Assembly (NCBI GenBank): GCA_051001455.1
Contig: JBPCNH010000006.1
Coordinates: 1 to 64,000 of the forward strand
Direction of reading: 5' to 3'
Length of the DNA stretch: 64,000 nt
Source of the DNA: JBPCNH01 sp051001455
Lineage (GTDB): Bacteria; Actinomycetota; CADDZG01; WHSQ01
The notes beneath the pieces were generated by a model. It searched no databases, was not told the origin of the DNA, and saw nothing but the letters and a program-made list of their open reading frames with translations. Positions 1-8,542 of the stretch are shown here, piece by piece. The position numbers and the translations under genes are program-made. Every line of letters starts with the position of its first letter. The first letter of the stretch is position 1.

Positions 1-13
1 CTACCCTCAACAT
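1..13 (-). CDS. First codons of a leftward gene cut by the window edge
   Basis: On the minus strand an ATG at 11-13 is preceded by AAGGAG (complement of 19-24) at a 6-nt spacing, so a gene very probably starts here and runs off the left edge. Only four codons (M-L-R-V) are visible, so no function can be given. It would be divergent from the histidine kinase at 295. Confidence 0.4.
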
Positions 14-28
14 CGGCGTCTCCTTCCC

Positions 29-48
29 GCCGGCGCGTCAACGCCGGC
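29..48. repeat. Inverted repeat in the leader of the edge gene
   Basis: GCCGGCG at 29-35 and CGCCGGC at 42-48 are exact reverse complements around a 6-nt spacer. In the leftward transcript the hairpin lies just upstream of the Shine-Dalgarno sequence of the edge gene. No T-tract follows on either strand, so a terminator is not favoured. Confidence 0.4.
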
Positions 49-294
49 ATCATCATTTAGGTCAAATGGGAAGGTACGCCGCGCTCTCCTTCTGATTCCG
101 GATTCCACAACTTCTGGTCATATCTCGGTGAAGGTTGCGACATCCCTCGTTACGTGATCGACCGGCTTTATCGCAGCGCCTTGCCGCAGGAGTAGCCGGC
201 AGCCTATCCAGTCCTGAAGGGCGCTTCACAACTATGGTCATCCGGTGTCCCGAGATGACATCCTTACCTGCATGAGCAGACATGAGGGTCAACG

Positions 295-2403
295 ATGACC
301 GAGCTCTTTGAACTGCTTCAAGTGTTGCAGCTTGTGGTTTATGGAAGTCTCGCCTTGGCAGCTATCGCTCACTGGCGCCGGCGAAGGGACGAGGCGAGCG
401 GGTGGCTGGCTCTTACGTTGGGATCGTTCGGCGCCTTGATCTTGATGGCCCGTTTTGTCCCCGGTGATTCCACGACCCTGCTGGTCACCGTTGCCGACAA
501 ACTTCTCTTGGTTATCTTGATCCTCTTCCCCTACCTGCTCTATAGGTTCATGGCCTCGCTGGTTGCTCCCATCCCGTGGTTCTTCTGGTTTGCTGCCGCC
601 CTCACGGCTCTGACGGTTGTTGCAGCCCTGGTGATCGATGTAGGAGATCTCGGTACGTCGCGCGGCGCAACCGAGCAAGCGTTCGTTTTTCTGGTTGTCT
701 TCCAATGGGTCCTCCTGTCCGGCCGCGTCGGTTTTCGCCTTTGGAAAGAGGGCGGTCGTCAGCCGGTGTTCGCGCGCCGCAAGATGAGAACGCTCAGCCT
801 CGGAGCCATCGGGATGGCACTGGTCATTGCTCTGGCCGGCATGACATCTTCGAACGACGAAAGGATCAACGGCCTTCAGATCGCTATCCAACTATTGGCT
901 TTGGCGAGCGGACCATTGTTCTTGCTGGGTTTTGCGCCGCCGGCAGTAGTGCGGATGCTATGGCGGCAATCGGAAGGGGTGAAGTTCCGCACCGCCGAGG
1001 CCGGTCTCGTCGAGGCTTCCACGCCACAAGAGGTGGCGGATGTGTTGCTACCTCATGTCTGCCGGTTCGTGGGTGGAGCGGGTGCAGCTCTTTTGAGGCG
1101 CGACCGGACGCTGGTCGGTTACGACGGGATGGCCGCCGAGGAAGCCGAGGCGCTCGCCGAAGATGCAGACGATCACGGACCGGACGGCGAGAAAAGGGAG
1201 CGCGCCAAGACGCTCGTGGTGCCGATGAAGGCCGGAGCCCTGGTCGTCAGATCCAGCGCCCTATCCCCCTTCTTCGGTGAAGAGGAAGTGGACATGGTTA
1301 GGCGGCTGGCGTTGTTGGCCGATCTGGCTCTCGCCCGAGCGGAACTCTTCCAAAGATCCAAGCAAAGCCACGAGCAGTTGCAAGAGGCTCAGCGCATCGC
1401 TTCACTCGGTAGCTGGGAGTGGGATGTGGCCACGGACACCGTCGAATGGTCGGACGAGGTCTACCGCATCTATGGGAGAGATCCCCTGACGCTCGCGCCC
1501 AACTTCGAGAGTTATCTAGATGCGGCGCATCCGGACGACCTCGAGCGGGCGGAGCAGATCATCCGGACGGCCGTGGAGCAGAAAAGCTCGTTCGAGTTCG
1601 AGCACCGGATAATCAGGCCGTCGGGTGAGGAAAGAACCATTGCGGCGCGCGGTAAGACGCTTCTTGATGAGAAGGGTGAGTTGATCAAGATGATCGGGAC
1701 CGCCCAAGACGTCACGGAACGTAAGAAAGAGGAGATCCTTCGGGAGACGTTCATCGCTAACGCTGCTCACGAGCTTCGAACTCCTCTAACCAGTCTCTTG
1801 GGACTGGTTGATGTTCTGGGCAGGCGCAACGACCGCTTACGCCCCGACCAGCGCGAGCAGGCCGTAGAAGTGATGGAGCGCTCCGGAGCACGTCTCGCTA
1901 GTTTGGTGGACAACCTTCTCGACCTGACCAAGTTGCAGCAGGGCCAGTTGGAGATCATCCCGGAACCCATGGAGATCGACGAGGTCTGCCGGGACATCCT
2001 CCAGTCGGAGCCCGCGCCCGAGGAGAAGAGCGTGACGGTCGATGTCCCCGGCGGGCTCATCGTCCGCGCGGACAAGCATCGGATGTATCAGGTGGTTAGC
2101 AATCTGCTGACGAATGCATACCGTTACGGCGGAGACAACATCATCCTCAAGGGTGAGGCTCGGGATGGCTCGGTGTTCTTGTCGGTCAGCGACGATGGCC
2201 CGGGTTTGGAACATGACGTGGCAGATCGGTTGTTCGAACCATTCGCTCGCGGCTCGGCTTCGGCTGGGGCGGGCGGTTCAGGACTCGGGCTGGCTATCGT
2301 AAAGATGCTCGTTGAGGCTTCTGAAGGGGAGATCTGGCATGAGCCGGTAGAACCCACCGGTGTCCGATTCGTGATCAGGTTGGAGCCGCATGATGGGAGC
2401 TAG
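295..2403 (+). CDS. Membrane-bound hybrid-input sensor histidine kinase (7TM-GAF-PAS)
   Basis: This 702-residue protein autophosphorylates on histidine and passes phosphate to a receiver. Residues 5-225 hold about seven hydrophobic segments. A GAF-like stretch covers about 230-350, a PAS_3 domain about 365-478, the dimerisation/phosphoacceptor helix contains His492 (AHELRTPL), and the ATPase domain has N-box Asn603/Asn607, DDGPG at 633-637 and GSGLGLA at 661-667. All catalytic motifs are intact, so it should be active. The ATG at 295 follows GAGGG with 6-nt spacing. The last 14 bases overlap the receiver gene at 2390, so the two are translated together and form a two-component pair. The 7TM-type sensory module suggests a membrane-soluble or extracellular ligand. 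The ligand is unknown. Confidence 0.93.
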   Translation: MTELFELLQVLQLVVYGSLALAAIAHWRRRRDEASGWLALTLGSFGALILMARFVPGDSTTLLVTVADKLLLVILILFPYLLYRFMASLVAPIPWFFWFAAALTALTVVAALVIDVGDLGTSRGATEQAFVFLVVFQWVLLSGRVGFRLWKEGGRQPVFARRKMRTLSLGAIGMALVIALAGMTSSNDERINGLQIAIQLLALASGPLFLLGFAPPAVVRMLWRQSEGVKFRTAEAGLVEASTPQEVADVLLPHVCRFVGGAGAALLRRDRTLVGYDGMAAEEAEALAEDADDHGPDGEKRERAKTLVVPMKAGALVVRSSALSPFFGEEEVDMVRRLALLADLALARAELFQRSKQSHEQLQEAQRIASLGSWEWDVATDTVEWSDEVYRIYGRDPLTLAPNFESYLDAAHPDDLERAEQIIRTAVEQKSSFEFEHRIIRPSGEERTIAARGKTLLDEKGELIKMIGTAQDVTERKKEEILRETFIANAAHELRTPLTSLLGLVDVLGRRNDRLRPDQREQAVEVMERSGARLASLVDNLLDLTKLQQGQLEIIPEPMEIDEVCRDILQSEPAPEEKSVTVDVPGGLIVRADKHRMYQVVSNLLTNAYRYGGDNIILKGEARDGSVFLSVSDDGPGLEHDVADRLFEPFARGSASAGAGGSGLGLAIVKMLVEASEGEIWHEPVEPTGVRFVIRLEPHDGS

Positions 2404-2764
2404 AGTTCTGGTCATCGAGGATGAGCCGGATATCCGGTTCCTTACGTCCCTGATTCTGAACCACGAGGGCCACACGGTCCTCGAGGCTTCAACCGGGGCC
2501 GAAGGTTTGGTCCGCATGAGGGATCAAGCCCCCGACCTCGTCCTCCTCGACATCCGGTTGCCGGACATGCAGGGTTGGGACGTTTTGAAGGCTGCCCGAG
2601 CGGAGCCGGAGACGTCGAAAGTGCCTATCGTGATCATGTCGGCGCACTCGAGCGGCCACACCCTCGATCGCGCGATGATGGCGGGAAGCAACGGCTATCT
2701 CGTGAAACCTTTCAAGCACGAAGAGCTGATTGCGGTTGTTAAGAAGCATTCATCCAGCGATTGA
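2390..2764 (+). CDS. Stand-alone receiver-domain response regulator
   Basis: The 124 residues are a single CheY-like receiver: acidic pocket Glu10-Asp11-Glu12, phospho-acceptor Asp54 (LLDIRLPDM), switch Ser84 and Lys106 in the KPF motif. There is no DNA-binding or enzymatic output domain, so it must act by protein contact or as a phosphorelay step. The start lies inside the end of the kinase gene, with GGAG four bases before the ATG, so it is the cognate partner of the kinase at 295. Confidence 0.93.
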   Translation: MMGARVLVIEDEPDIRFLTSLILNHEGHTVLEASTGAEGLVRMRDQAPDLVLLDIRLPDMQGWDVLKAARAEPETSKVPIVIMSAHSSGHTLDRAMMAGSNGYLVKPFKHEELIAVVKKHSSSD

Positions 2765-2861
2765 AGTTGGATCTTTGACCTGCACCCAAGAGTCATGGCG
2801 ATGGGGTTTTGCTACATCGCACCTTCGGTCCGGGCTCGCTCCTCGAAGTATCGTGCCGTGA

Positions 2862-3350
2862 TGGACAGAGACCATCTGGGTGGTAGGCGATCCAGATCCC
2901 GACGTCTTCGCCGACCTTGACCCCCAGCGGGTCGGCCGGGCCAGGATGTTGGAACTTTCCGAGATGGTTACGAAACATGTGAGCGACCGGGCCTACAACT
3001 GGGCGATCGTGGCCTATCCGAATGAAGGGTGGGCGTCGACCGTCTTCGGCGAACCCGACGTCGACCGGCTATGGGATGAGGTCGCCAAGGCAACGCGGCT
3101 GTACGAAGACGATCCTGTACGGGCGTGGTGGGACCATATGAAAACGCTCAACGAGCGGGCTCGTCAGATGAACGAAAAAGGTTTCGAGGCCTTGCGATTC
3201 GCGGGCGGAGGGACCGACCTAACCGTGGGGCTCAATCCGGGGTCTATCTGGATGAGTGCCGACTTCGAGACCTCCGAAGGGTTGCGCCACGTCCCCAATC
3301 TGCCGACGGAGGAGATCTTCACCTCGCCGGACCTCCGCCCCGGGGTGCGG
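2862..3350 (+). pseudogene. Remnant of an M29-family aminopeptidase, both ends missing
   Basis: The reading frame from about 2862 to 3350 matches the middle of M29 (AmpS/PepS-type) metallo-aminopeptidases, including the conserved NLPTEEIFTSPD segment that carries a metal-ligand glutamate. An in-frame TGA at 2859 closes the 5' side. After the conserved block the frame continues into unrelated sequence that overlaps a small opposite-strand gene. Intact family members have about 370-410 residues, and here only about 160 recognisable ones remain. The C-terminal His/Tyr/Asp metal ligands are absent, so no activity is expected. A GTG at 2880 could be read as a start but has no convincing ribosome site. 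Confidence 0.72.
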
Positions 3351-3418
3351 CTGTGGCTCTCGTTCGTTAGTCATGCGATCGTTTTACCCGCCCGAGGGTC
3401 GTTTAATGACCGGTGGAG

Positions 3419-3517
3419 CTACTTGCCCTTCTTCTCTTTCTTCGCGGCGCGCTTTTCCTTCAGGCTTTTCTTGGCTTCCTTCTTTTCGGACTTGCCACCC
3501 TTGTCTTTGGAAGCCAC
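3419..3517 (-). CDS. Small lysine-rich protein (32 aa)
   Basis: A GTG start at 3517-3515 follows a near-perfect AAGGAGGA and opens a 32-codon frame ending with TAG at 3419. The product starts MASKDKGG and is 14 Lys in 32 residues, ending KEKRAAKKEKKGK. There is no hydrophobic segment, so it is cytoplasmic and strongly basic, and nucleic-acid or ribosome binding is a reasonable guess only. A -10-like TATGAT lies upstream. Short Lys-rich proteins of this look are, to my knowledge, found as unannotated genes in Actinobacteria. The strong ribosome site is the main reason for calling it real. Confidence 0.68.
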   Translation of the reverse strand: MASKDKGGKSEKKEAKKSLKEKRAAKKEKKGK

Positions 3518-3842
3518 GGCTCCTCCTTGGTCGACATCGTTTCCTTGCCATCATAGGGAGTGCGCCGGACCGGCGGAAGAGTCGTCGCTCGGTTCGCTAA
3601 AGAGCCCCGCCGCCGATCCTGCTTCGACGGGCGGGCTAGCCATGGAGCTCGAGGAGCAAGGAAAAGACCTGCCATCGGACCTCGCACGGGCCGCACGGAC
3701 CGTAGAGAGAGCGTTTCGAACCAGGCGATGAAGCTTCGTCGAGACGGCGGGTCGTACTCGGGCCGGAGGAATCAGCCCCGTAGCGGCGAAGTGCCTATGT
3801 ATCGGTCTCTCTTTAGTCAAATCATGCCTGGAGGTTCTATAG
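3518..3842. other. 325-bp intergenic region without a convincing gene
   Basis: The region separates the leftward lysine-rich gene from the rightward hydrolase at 3843. The minus-strand promoter for the small gene sits at its left end. At the right end TGGAGG precedes the hydrolase ATG by 8 bases. Short frames on both strands lack ribosome sites or family resemblance. Confidence 0.5.
3550..3555 (-). promoter_or_regulatory. Probable -10 box for the lysine-rich gene
   Basis: The minus-strand sequence TATGAT lies about 32 bp before the GTG start and gives a short leader containing the ribosome site. No clear -35 is visible. Confidence 0.4.
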
Positions 3843-5489
3843 ATGCAGCGAGTCATGGCGCTCTTTGCCGCACTGGCACTACTCGGCGCCATCAGTCCTC
3901 CTGATGCCGTTGCCCAGGCCGGGCACACCTCTGAAGAGGCGACTGTCACAAATCCGGACGACGGGACGGTTATCTCGATCGCGGTCATGAAGCCGGCCCA
4001 TGCGTCTCAGGCGAACCGCGTCCCCGTGATCCTCCACTCCCACGGATGGGCCGGTTCCAAATCTACGGCTACTTCCAGCTTCACTGCTTGGCTCGACGCC
4101 GGCATCGGGGTGGTTTCGATCGATCAGCGCGGTCACGGCCAGAGCGGTGACCAGGCTCACGTCCAGGACCCGACCCGGGAAACCGAGGACATCAAGGCGG
4201 TTATCGATTATGTCGCCTCCTTGGACTGGGTCCTGAAAGACACCGACGCGCAAGGCAACGTCATCGATAACGACCCTGTCCTCGGGGCGATCGGCGGAAG
4301 CTACGGAGGGGCATACCAGACCATGACCGCCCTCGACGAGATCGCGGACGAAGGGCGAACCCGTTTCAACGTTCTTGCTCCAGAGATCTCGTGGTTCAAC
4401 CTGAATGAGAGCTTGGCGCCGCAGGGGGTCGTTCGCACGGCGTGGGTGGCCGCTTTATATGGGGCAGGCGCTCAGATGCTTCCCGATTACGTCCATGAGG
4501 CGTTCGCGTGGGGTTCGACGACCGGCCAGTGGCCGGACGGAACCGTCTTCGGACAGCCCGCTCCCGGCGTGCCGGATATAGCTTCGGAGTTCTACACGCA
4601 TGGACCGGTGTACTTCGCAGACCAGGGGATCCAGATCGACGTCCCCATCCTCCTTCGTCAAGGCTCCTCGGATAATCTCTTCAACCTCAACCAGGGCCTG
4701 CACATCTTCGAGGATGCACTCTCTCCTGAAGCTCGCGCGGATAGTTATTTCGTTGCTTATAACGGTGGTCACGCTCTTCCAAACGCGATGCCTCTCGGCT
4801 CCGTTGGTGGGAGTGACGCTTGCTCGGGCGATTTCACGGGTTTCACGTTGTCGTTCTTCCAGAGGGTTTTCGCCGGTGCGGACACCAAAGGGCTCCTCCC
4901 CGCTCGTTACAACTTCACGACCCAGGACGGGAGCAGCTGTCTCCGGTACGAGGGGCTTGGATACGATGCCGTCCCCGTTGAGGCAGTGACCGGCAGCATC
5001 GTCGTTCCGACAGGGGCCGGCGCGCCGCAGCACCACCTCGTTGCCGAAGGTCCTATAACCGTGACGGGCATCCCCGAGCTTTCCGGAAGTGTTACTTCGG
5101 CGGTAGTGGACAGTCGCGCATTCTTCGCTTTGTCGGTGGGTGCGACGCCCGCCACGGCAACCGTGGTGCAGAACAATGTGATGCCGTTGCGAAATACGCT
5201 ACCTGTGATCGGGGAAACATTTGACATCGAGCTTCCCGGCGTGGCGGTAGAGGTTCCTGAAGGACAGAATCTCTATCTAACCGTCTCTCCGATCTCCGAC
5301 ATCTTCGCGGCCCACGGCAGCAGGGTTCCCGGAGTCATGGTCTTGGAAGATCTCGAGTTGCGTCTACCTCGCGAGGCCGAGAGCGATGACTCTTGTCACC
5401 CGAAGGGAAACAACGGGAAAGGCCACGAGAAGGGTCAAGGGAACGGACAGAAGAACGGGAACGGCCATGGGAAGTGCAGGCCTTCCTAG
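3843..5489 (+). CDS. Secreted alpha/beta hydrolase (CocE/S15-like) with low-complexity tail
   Basis: A hydrophobic signal peptide (residues 3-25, AVAQA cleavage-like end) leads into an alpha/beta-hydrolase domain with the oxyanion HSHGWAG segment near residue 65, IDQRGHGQSGD near 94, and the nucleophile elbow GGSYGG with Ser153. Candidate acid and base lie in QGSSDNL (about 280) and NGGHALP (about 320). A C-terminal beta-rich region resembles the jelly-roll of X-Pro dipeptidyl-peptidase/CocE enzymes. The last ~35 residues are a Gly/Lys/Asn/His-rich tail framed by two cysteines, which is not a usual part of the family. The substrate is unknown (ester or peptide). TGGAGG precedes the ATG by 8 bases. 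Confidence 0.85.
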   Translation: MQRVMALFAALALLGAISPPDAVAQAGHTSEEATVTNPDDGTVISIAVMKPAHASQANRVPVILHSHGWAGSKSTATSSFTAWLDAGIGVVSIDQRGHGQSGDQAHVQDPTRETEDIKAVIDYVASLDWVLKDTDAQGNVIDNDPVLGAIGGSYGGAYQTMTALDEIADEGRTRFNVLAPEISWFNLNESLAPQGVVRTAWVAALYGAGAQMLPDYVHEAFAWGSTTGQWPDGTVFGQPAPGVPDIASEFYTHGPVYFADQGIQIDVPILLRQGSSDNLFNLNQGLHIFEDALSPEARADSYFVAYNGGHALPNAMPLGSVGGSDACSGDFTGFTLSFFQRVFAGADTKGLLPARYNFTTQDGSSCLRYEGLGYDAVPVEAVTGSIVVPTGAGAPQHHLVAEGPITVTGIPELSGSVTSAVVDSRAFFALSVGATPATATVVQNNVMPLRNTLPVIGETFDIELPGVAVEVPEGQNLYLTVSPISDIFAAHGSRVPGVMVLEDLELRLPREAESDDSCHPKGNNGKGHEKGQGNGQKNGNGHGKCRPS

Positions 5490-5662
5490 CCTTCTGCATC
5501 GGCGCTTGGGCTAGTCTGGAAGGATGGCGCTCGCTCCCGGAGGATGCGGCCCTGCCCGGCGCCGGCATCAACGATATGAGGTCGTCGGGCCCGTCTCTGC
5601 GCTTGATGAGGGGTCGTCGATCGCGCTTGCTCGCGCCCGCATAGGAAAAGAAGGAGGACCAC

Positions 5663-7258
5663 TTGACGCTGGAGGATCTCGGCCACTCCGTTCCCGAAGT
5701 CGTTCAGGCATCAGCCCGACGCCGGGCTTTCGCGATCATCAGCCATCCAGACGCCGGGAAGACCACCGTGACCGAGAAGTTCCTCCTCTACTCCGGCTCG
5801 ATCGATCAGGCGGGAGCCGTGAAGGCCAGGCGGGACCGTCGTTCGGCAACCTCCGACTGGATGGAGATGGAGAAGGAACGCGGCATCTCGATCACCTCCA
5901 CCGCTCTCCGCTTCGAGCACCGAGGTGCCGTTATGAATCTGCTAGATACGCCCGGTCACCGTGACTTCTCTGAAGACACCTACCGGGTGCTGTCGGCAGT
6001 CGACTGCGCGTTGATGGTTATCGATGCCGCCAAGGGCATCGAAGCTCAGACCCTCAAGTTGTTCGAGGTATGCCGGTCCCGCGGCACCCCGTTGCTGACT
6101 TTCATCAACAAGATGGATCGTCCGAGTCTCGATCCTCTCGGGCTGCTCGACGACATCCGCGGGCAGATCGGCGTCGAACCGACCCCGGTGACGTGGCCCG
6201 TGGGCGATCCCGGCTCATTCCGGGGAGTCATCGATCGCCGAGATAGAACATTCCATAAGTTCACGCGCACCGCGCGGGGTGCCACGATCGGGCATGAAGA
6301 GGTAGTAAACCTCGAGGAAGCCCCCGACCCAGACGATGCCACCGTGAGGAACGCTCTCGACGAAGAGGCTCTTCTCGATGCATCGGGATTGGTGCTCGAC
6401 CGAGAGTCGTTCCTCGGCGGCGAGACCACCCCCGTCTTTTTCGGCTCGGCCCTATCAAATTTCGGGATAAAGCTACTGCTCGACGCGCTTGTCGATCTCG
6501 CTCCCTCTCCGGCTGCCCGCTCCGATCGAGATGGTCCACTCCGGGAGCTGTCGGATCCGTTCTCCGGCTTCGTGTTCAAGGTTCAGGCGAATATGGATCC
6601 CCGGCATCGCGACCGCGTTGCCTTCGTTCGCGTTTGTTCGGGAAGGTTCGAGCGAGGCGCCATCGTCACTCACGTGCAGAGTGGCCGTCCTTACGCTCTT
6701 AACTATGCGCATCAGTTATTCGGACAGGAACGCGAGACGGTTGACTTCGCCTACCCCGGAGACATCGTCGGGCTGGTGAACGCAGGAGATCTGCACATCG
6801 GGGACACGTTGTATCTCGGCGAGCCTGTTGAGTTTCCAAAGCTGCCGACCTTCGCGCCGGAACACTTCATGGTCGTGCGCAACGTCGACGCGTCGCGTTA
6901 CAAGCAGTTCCGTCGAAGCTTGATACAGCTCGAGGAAGAGGGGGTTGTACAGGTACTGAGACATCCGGACCGAGGTGACCGCGAGCCGCTCCTGGCGGCC
7001 GTCGGGCCCATGCAGTTCGAAGTTACGCAGCATCGGTTGGAGAACGAGTTCAAGATTCCCGTCAAGTTGACCGCAACCGAGTACAAGTTGGCTCGCATGA
7101 CGGATAGGGAGGGCGAGGCCGCCCTCGGTGGTTCGTGGGAGGCGGACGTCTTCCATCGCGCCGACGGGCAACGTTTCGCCTTGTTCAAGAGCACCTACCA
7201 GTTGGAGCGTCTCGAACGCGAACGCCCGGAGATCATGCTCGAGCGCATCGTCGTGTGA
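5663..7258 (+). CDS. prfC: Peptide chain release factor 3 (RF3)
   Basis: This translational GTPase recycles RF1/RF2 from the ribosome after termination. Its 531 residues match the usual ~529. The G1 loop HPDAGKTT is at 28-35, DTPGH at 95-99 and NKMD at 149-152, followed by domain II and the RF3-type C-terminal domain with the SWEADVF segment near the end. The start is TTG at 5663, set by AAGGAGG five bases upstream, and the N-terminus then aligns in length with other RF3 proteins. It lies alone after a ~170-bp gap that carries an upstream TAGTCT-N6-ATG signal (see findings). Confidence 0.95.
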   Translation: MTLEDLGHSVPEVVQASARRRAFAIISHPDAGKTTVTEKFLLYSGSIDQAGAVKARRDRRSATSDWMEMEKERGISITSTALRFEHRGAVMNLLDTPGHRDFSEDTYRVLSAVDCALMVIDAAKGIEAQTLKLFEVCRSRGTPLLTFINKMDRPSLDPLGLLDDIRGQIGVEPTPVTWPVGDPGSFRGVIDRRDRTFHKFTRTARGATIGHEEVVNLEEAPDPDDATVRNALDEEALLDASGLVLDRESFLGGETTPVFFGSALSNFGIKLLLDALVDLAPSPAARSDRDGPLRELSDPFSGFVFKVQANMDPRHRDRVAFVRVCSGRFERGAIVTHVQSGRPYALNYAHQLFGQERETVDFAYPGDIVGLVNAGDLHIGDTLYLGEPVEFPKLPTFAPEHFMVVRNVDASRYKQFRRSLIQLEEEGVVQVLRHPDRGDREPLLAAVGPMQFEVTQHRLENEFKIPVKLTATEYKLARMTDREGEAALGGSWEADVFHRADGQRFALFKSTYQLERLERERPEIMLERIVV

Positions 7259-7304
7259 GAATGGGCATCGAACGAGTAGCAGGAGGTGCTGAACCATCCC
7301 TGTT

Positions 7305-7613
7305 GTGACCTGCCGGCAGTGCGGAGAGGATGCTGACCTCACCGGCCGGCGAACCGGCGGCACGATCGAGATCAGGTGTAACCGTTGCGATCATTCCTGG
7401 ATCCGGGACGTCGACCCGGCTTGTCCGACCTGCGGGGGCGGGGACCTCAGGCCCTTCAAAGAGCCCCTGATCCAGCGAGCCCGGGGCAACGCATATTCGA
7501 TCGTGGGGGAGAGGCTCGTTCACCTTTGCGAAGTGTGCGACGCCGACGAGATCGCCCGGCGCGCCCCCGCAGAACAGGTGGGGCAGGCTCCGCGGGAGGA
7601 CCCGTGGAAGTAA
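7305..7613 (+). CDS. Zinc-ribbon protein of unknown function
   Basis: About 102 residues with three CxxC knuckles: CRQCG at the N-terminus, CNRCD about 25 residues later and CPTCGG after that, plus CEVCD nearer the C-terminus. This suggests one or two zinc-binding ribbons and probable nucleic-acid or protein binding. The annotated GTG at 7305 has no ribosome site at normal distance. AGGAGG at 7281-7286 is ideally placed for an in-frame ATC at 7296, which would add three residues (M-P-V). I do not recognise a named family. Confidence 0.75.
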   Translation: MTCRQCGEDADLTGRRTGGTIEIRCNRCDHSWIRDVDPACPTCGGGDLRPFKEPLIQRARGNAYSIVGERLVHLCEVCDADEIARRAPAEQVGQAPREDPWK

Positions 7614-7657
7614 CGGCGCCAGTGCGTCAAGCTCCCGCGCGCGCAGCTTTGCCGCGT

Positions 7658-7663
7658 TAGCCT
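7658..7663 (+). promoter_or_regulatory. Leaderless-type -10 (TAGCCT) for the PAC2 gene
   Basis: TAGCCT ends 6 bp before the GTG at 7670 and there is no ribosome site between them, as expected when transcription starts at the start codon. Confidence 0.55.
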
Positions 7664-7669
7664 GCGACG

Positions 7670-8542
7670 GTGAGTATCTATTCGTTCCAGTCGGAGCCTG
7701 AGCTCAACGCACCGGTGATGGTGTCTGCTCTGGCCGGGTGGGTTGACGCTGCCGGTGCAGGCACCACTGCGGCCGCACACCTCGCCGACGGAGGCGAGAT
7801 CATCGCGCGTTTCGATGGTGACGTTTTATTCGACTACCGGAGTCAGCGCCCGATCCTCGACATAGTCGACGGAAGGATGCGTAAGGCCGTTTGGCCTCAG
7901 GTAACGGTCACCCATTCAGTCGTCGCGGGCCGAGACATCCTGGTGCTGAGCGGAGCCGAGCCCGATATGGCATGGCGCCGTTTCGCAGCAGGCGTTGCGG
8001 ACGTCGCGGCGAGGCTTCATGTTGCCCAGCTCATTACGTTGGGTTCGGTGCCGGCCGCCGTTCCCCATACTCTGCCGGCTCCGGTCATGACCACGGCGTC
8101 CGACGACGCTCTATTGAAAGACGGGAACCGGCCGCCCGAAGGCCTGCTGCGCGTTCCCGCTGCGGCCGTCTCGATGGTGGATATGCATGTCGCCGAGCAG
8201 GGTGTACCTACCGTCGGATTCTTCGTGCAGGTCCCTCATTACGTCACCGGAACGTACCCGTCCGGAGTCCTCGCGCTCTTGCAGCGCTTCTCCCATCATC
8301 TCGAGTTAGAGATGCCGCTCGGGTCGTTCGAGGAGGAAGCGAGTGTCCATCGGCACCAGCTGGATGACATCGTTGAACAACAACCCGAAGCTCGGGAACA
8401 CATCCGAGCGCTCGAGTCCATGAGTGTGGACCGGGTGGTGTCCGGGGAGGAGCTGGCCAGCGAGATCGAGCGCTACCTGCGCGACGCTGCGCCCGGCGAT
8501 AGGGGACCCTTCGAGGGGCCGGAGGAGGGCTCCGACCGCTAA
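7670..8542 (+). CDS. PAC2 family (proteasome assembly chaperone-like) protein
   Basis: The 290-residue protein has the PAC2 fold signature: an early MVSALAGWVDAAGAGTTAA block, LVLSGAEPDMAW in the middle, and VPHYVTGTYPSG near residue 195. PAC2 proteins in archaea and eukaryotes assist 20S proteasome assembly. The bacterial members are widespread in Actinobacteria but their role is not settled. The C-terminal ~60 residues are charged and probably helical (about residues 225-275). Its stop overlaps the stop of the small leftward membrane gene at 8539. Confidence 0.88.
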   Translation: MSIYSFQSEPELNAPVMVSALAGWVDAAGAGTTAAAHLADGGEIIARFDGDVLFDYRSQRPILDIVDGRMRKAVWPQVTVTHSVVAGRDILVLSGAEPDMAWRRFAAGVADVAARLHVAQLITLGSVPAAVPHTLPAPVMTTASDDALLKDGNRPPEGLLRVPAAAVSMVDMHVAEQGVPTVGFFVQVPHYVTGTYPSGVLALLQRFSHHLELEMPLGSFEEEASVHRHQLDDIVEQQPEAREHIRALESMSVDRVVSGEELASEIERYLRDAAPGDRGPFEGPEEGSDR

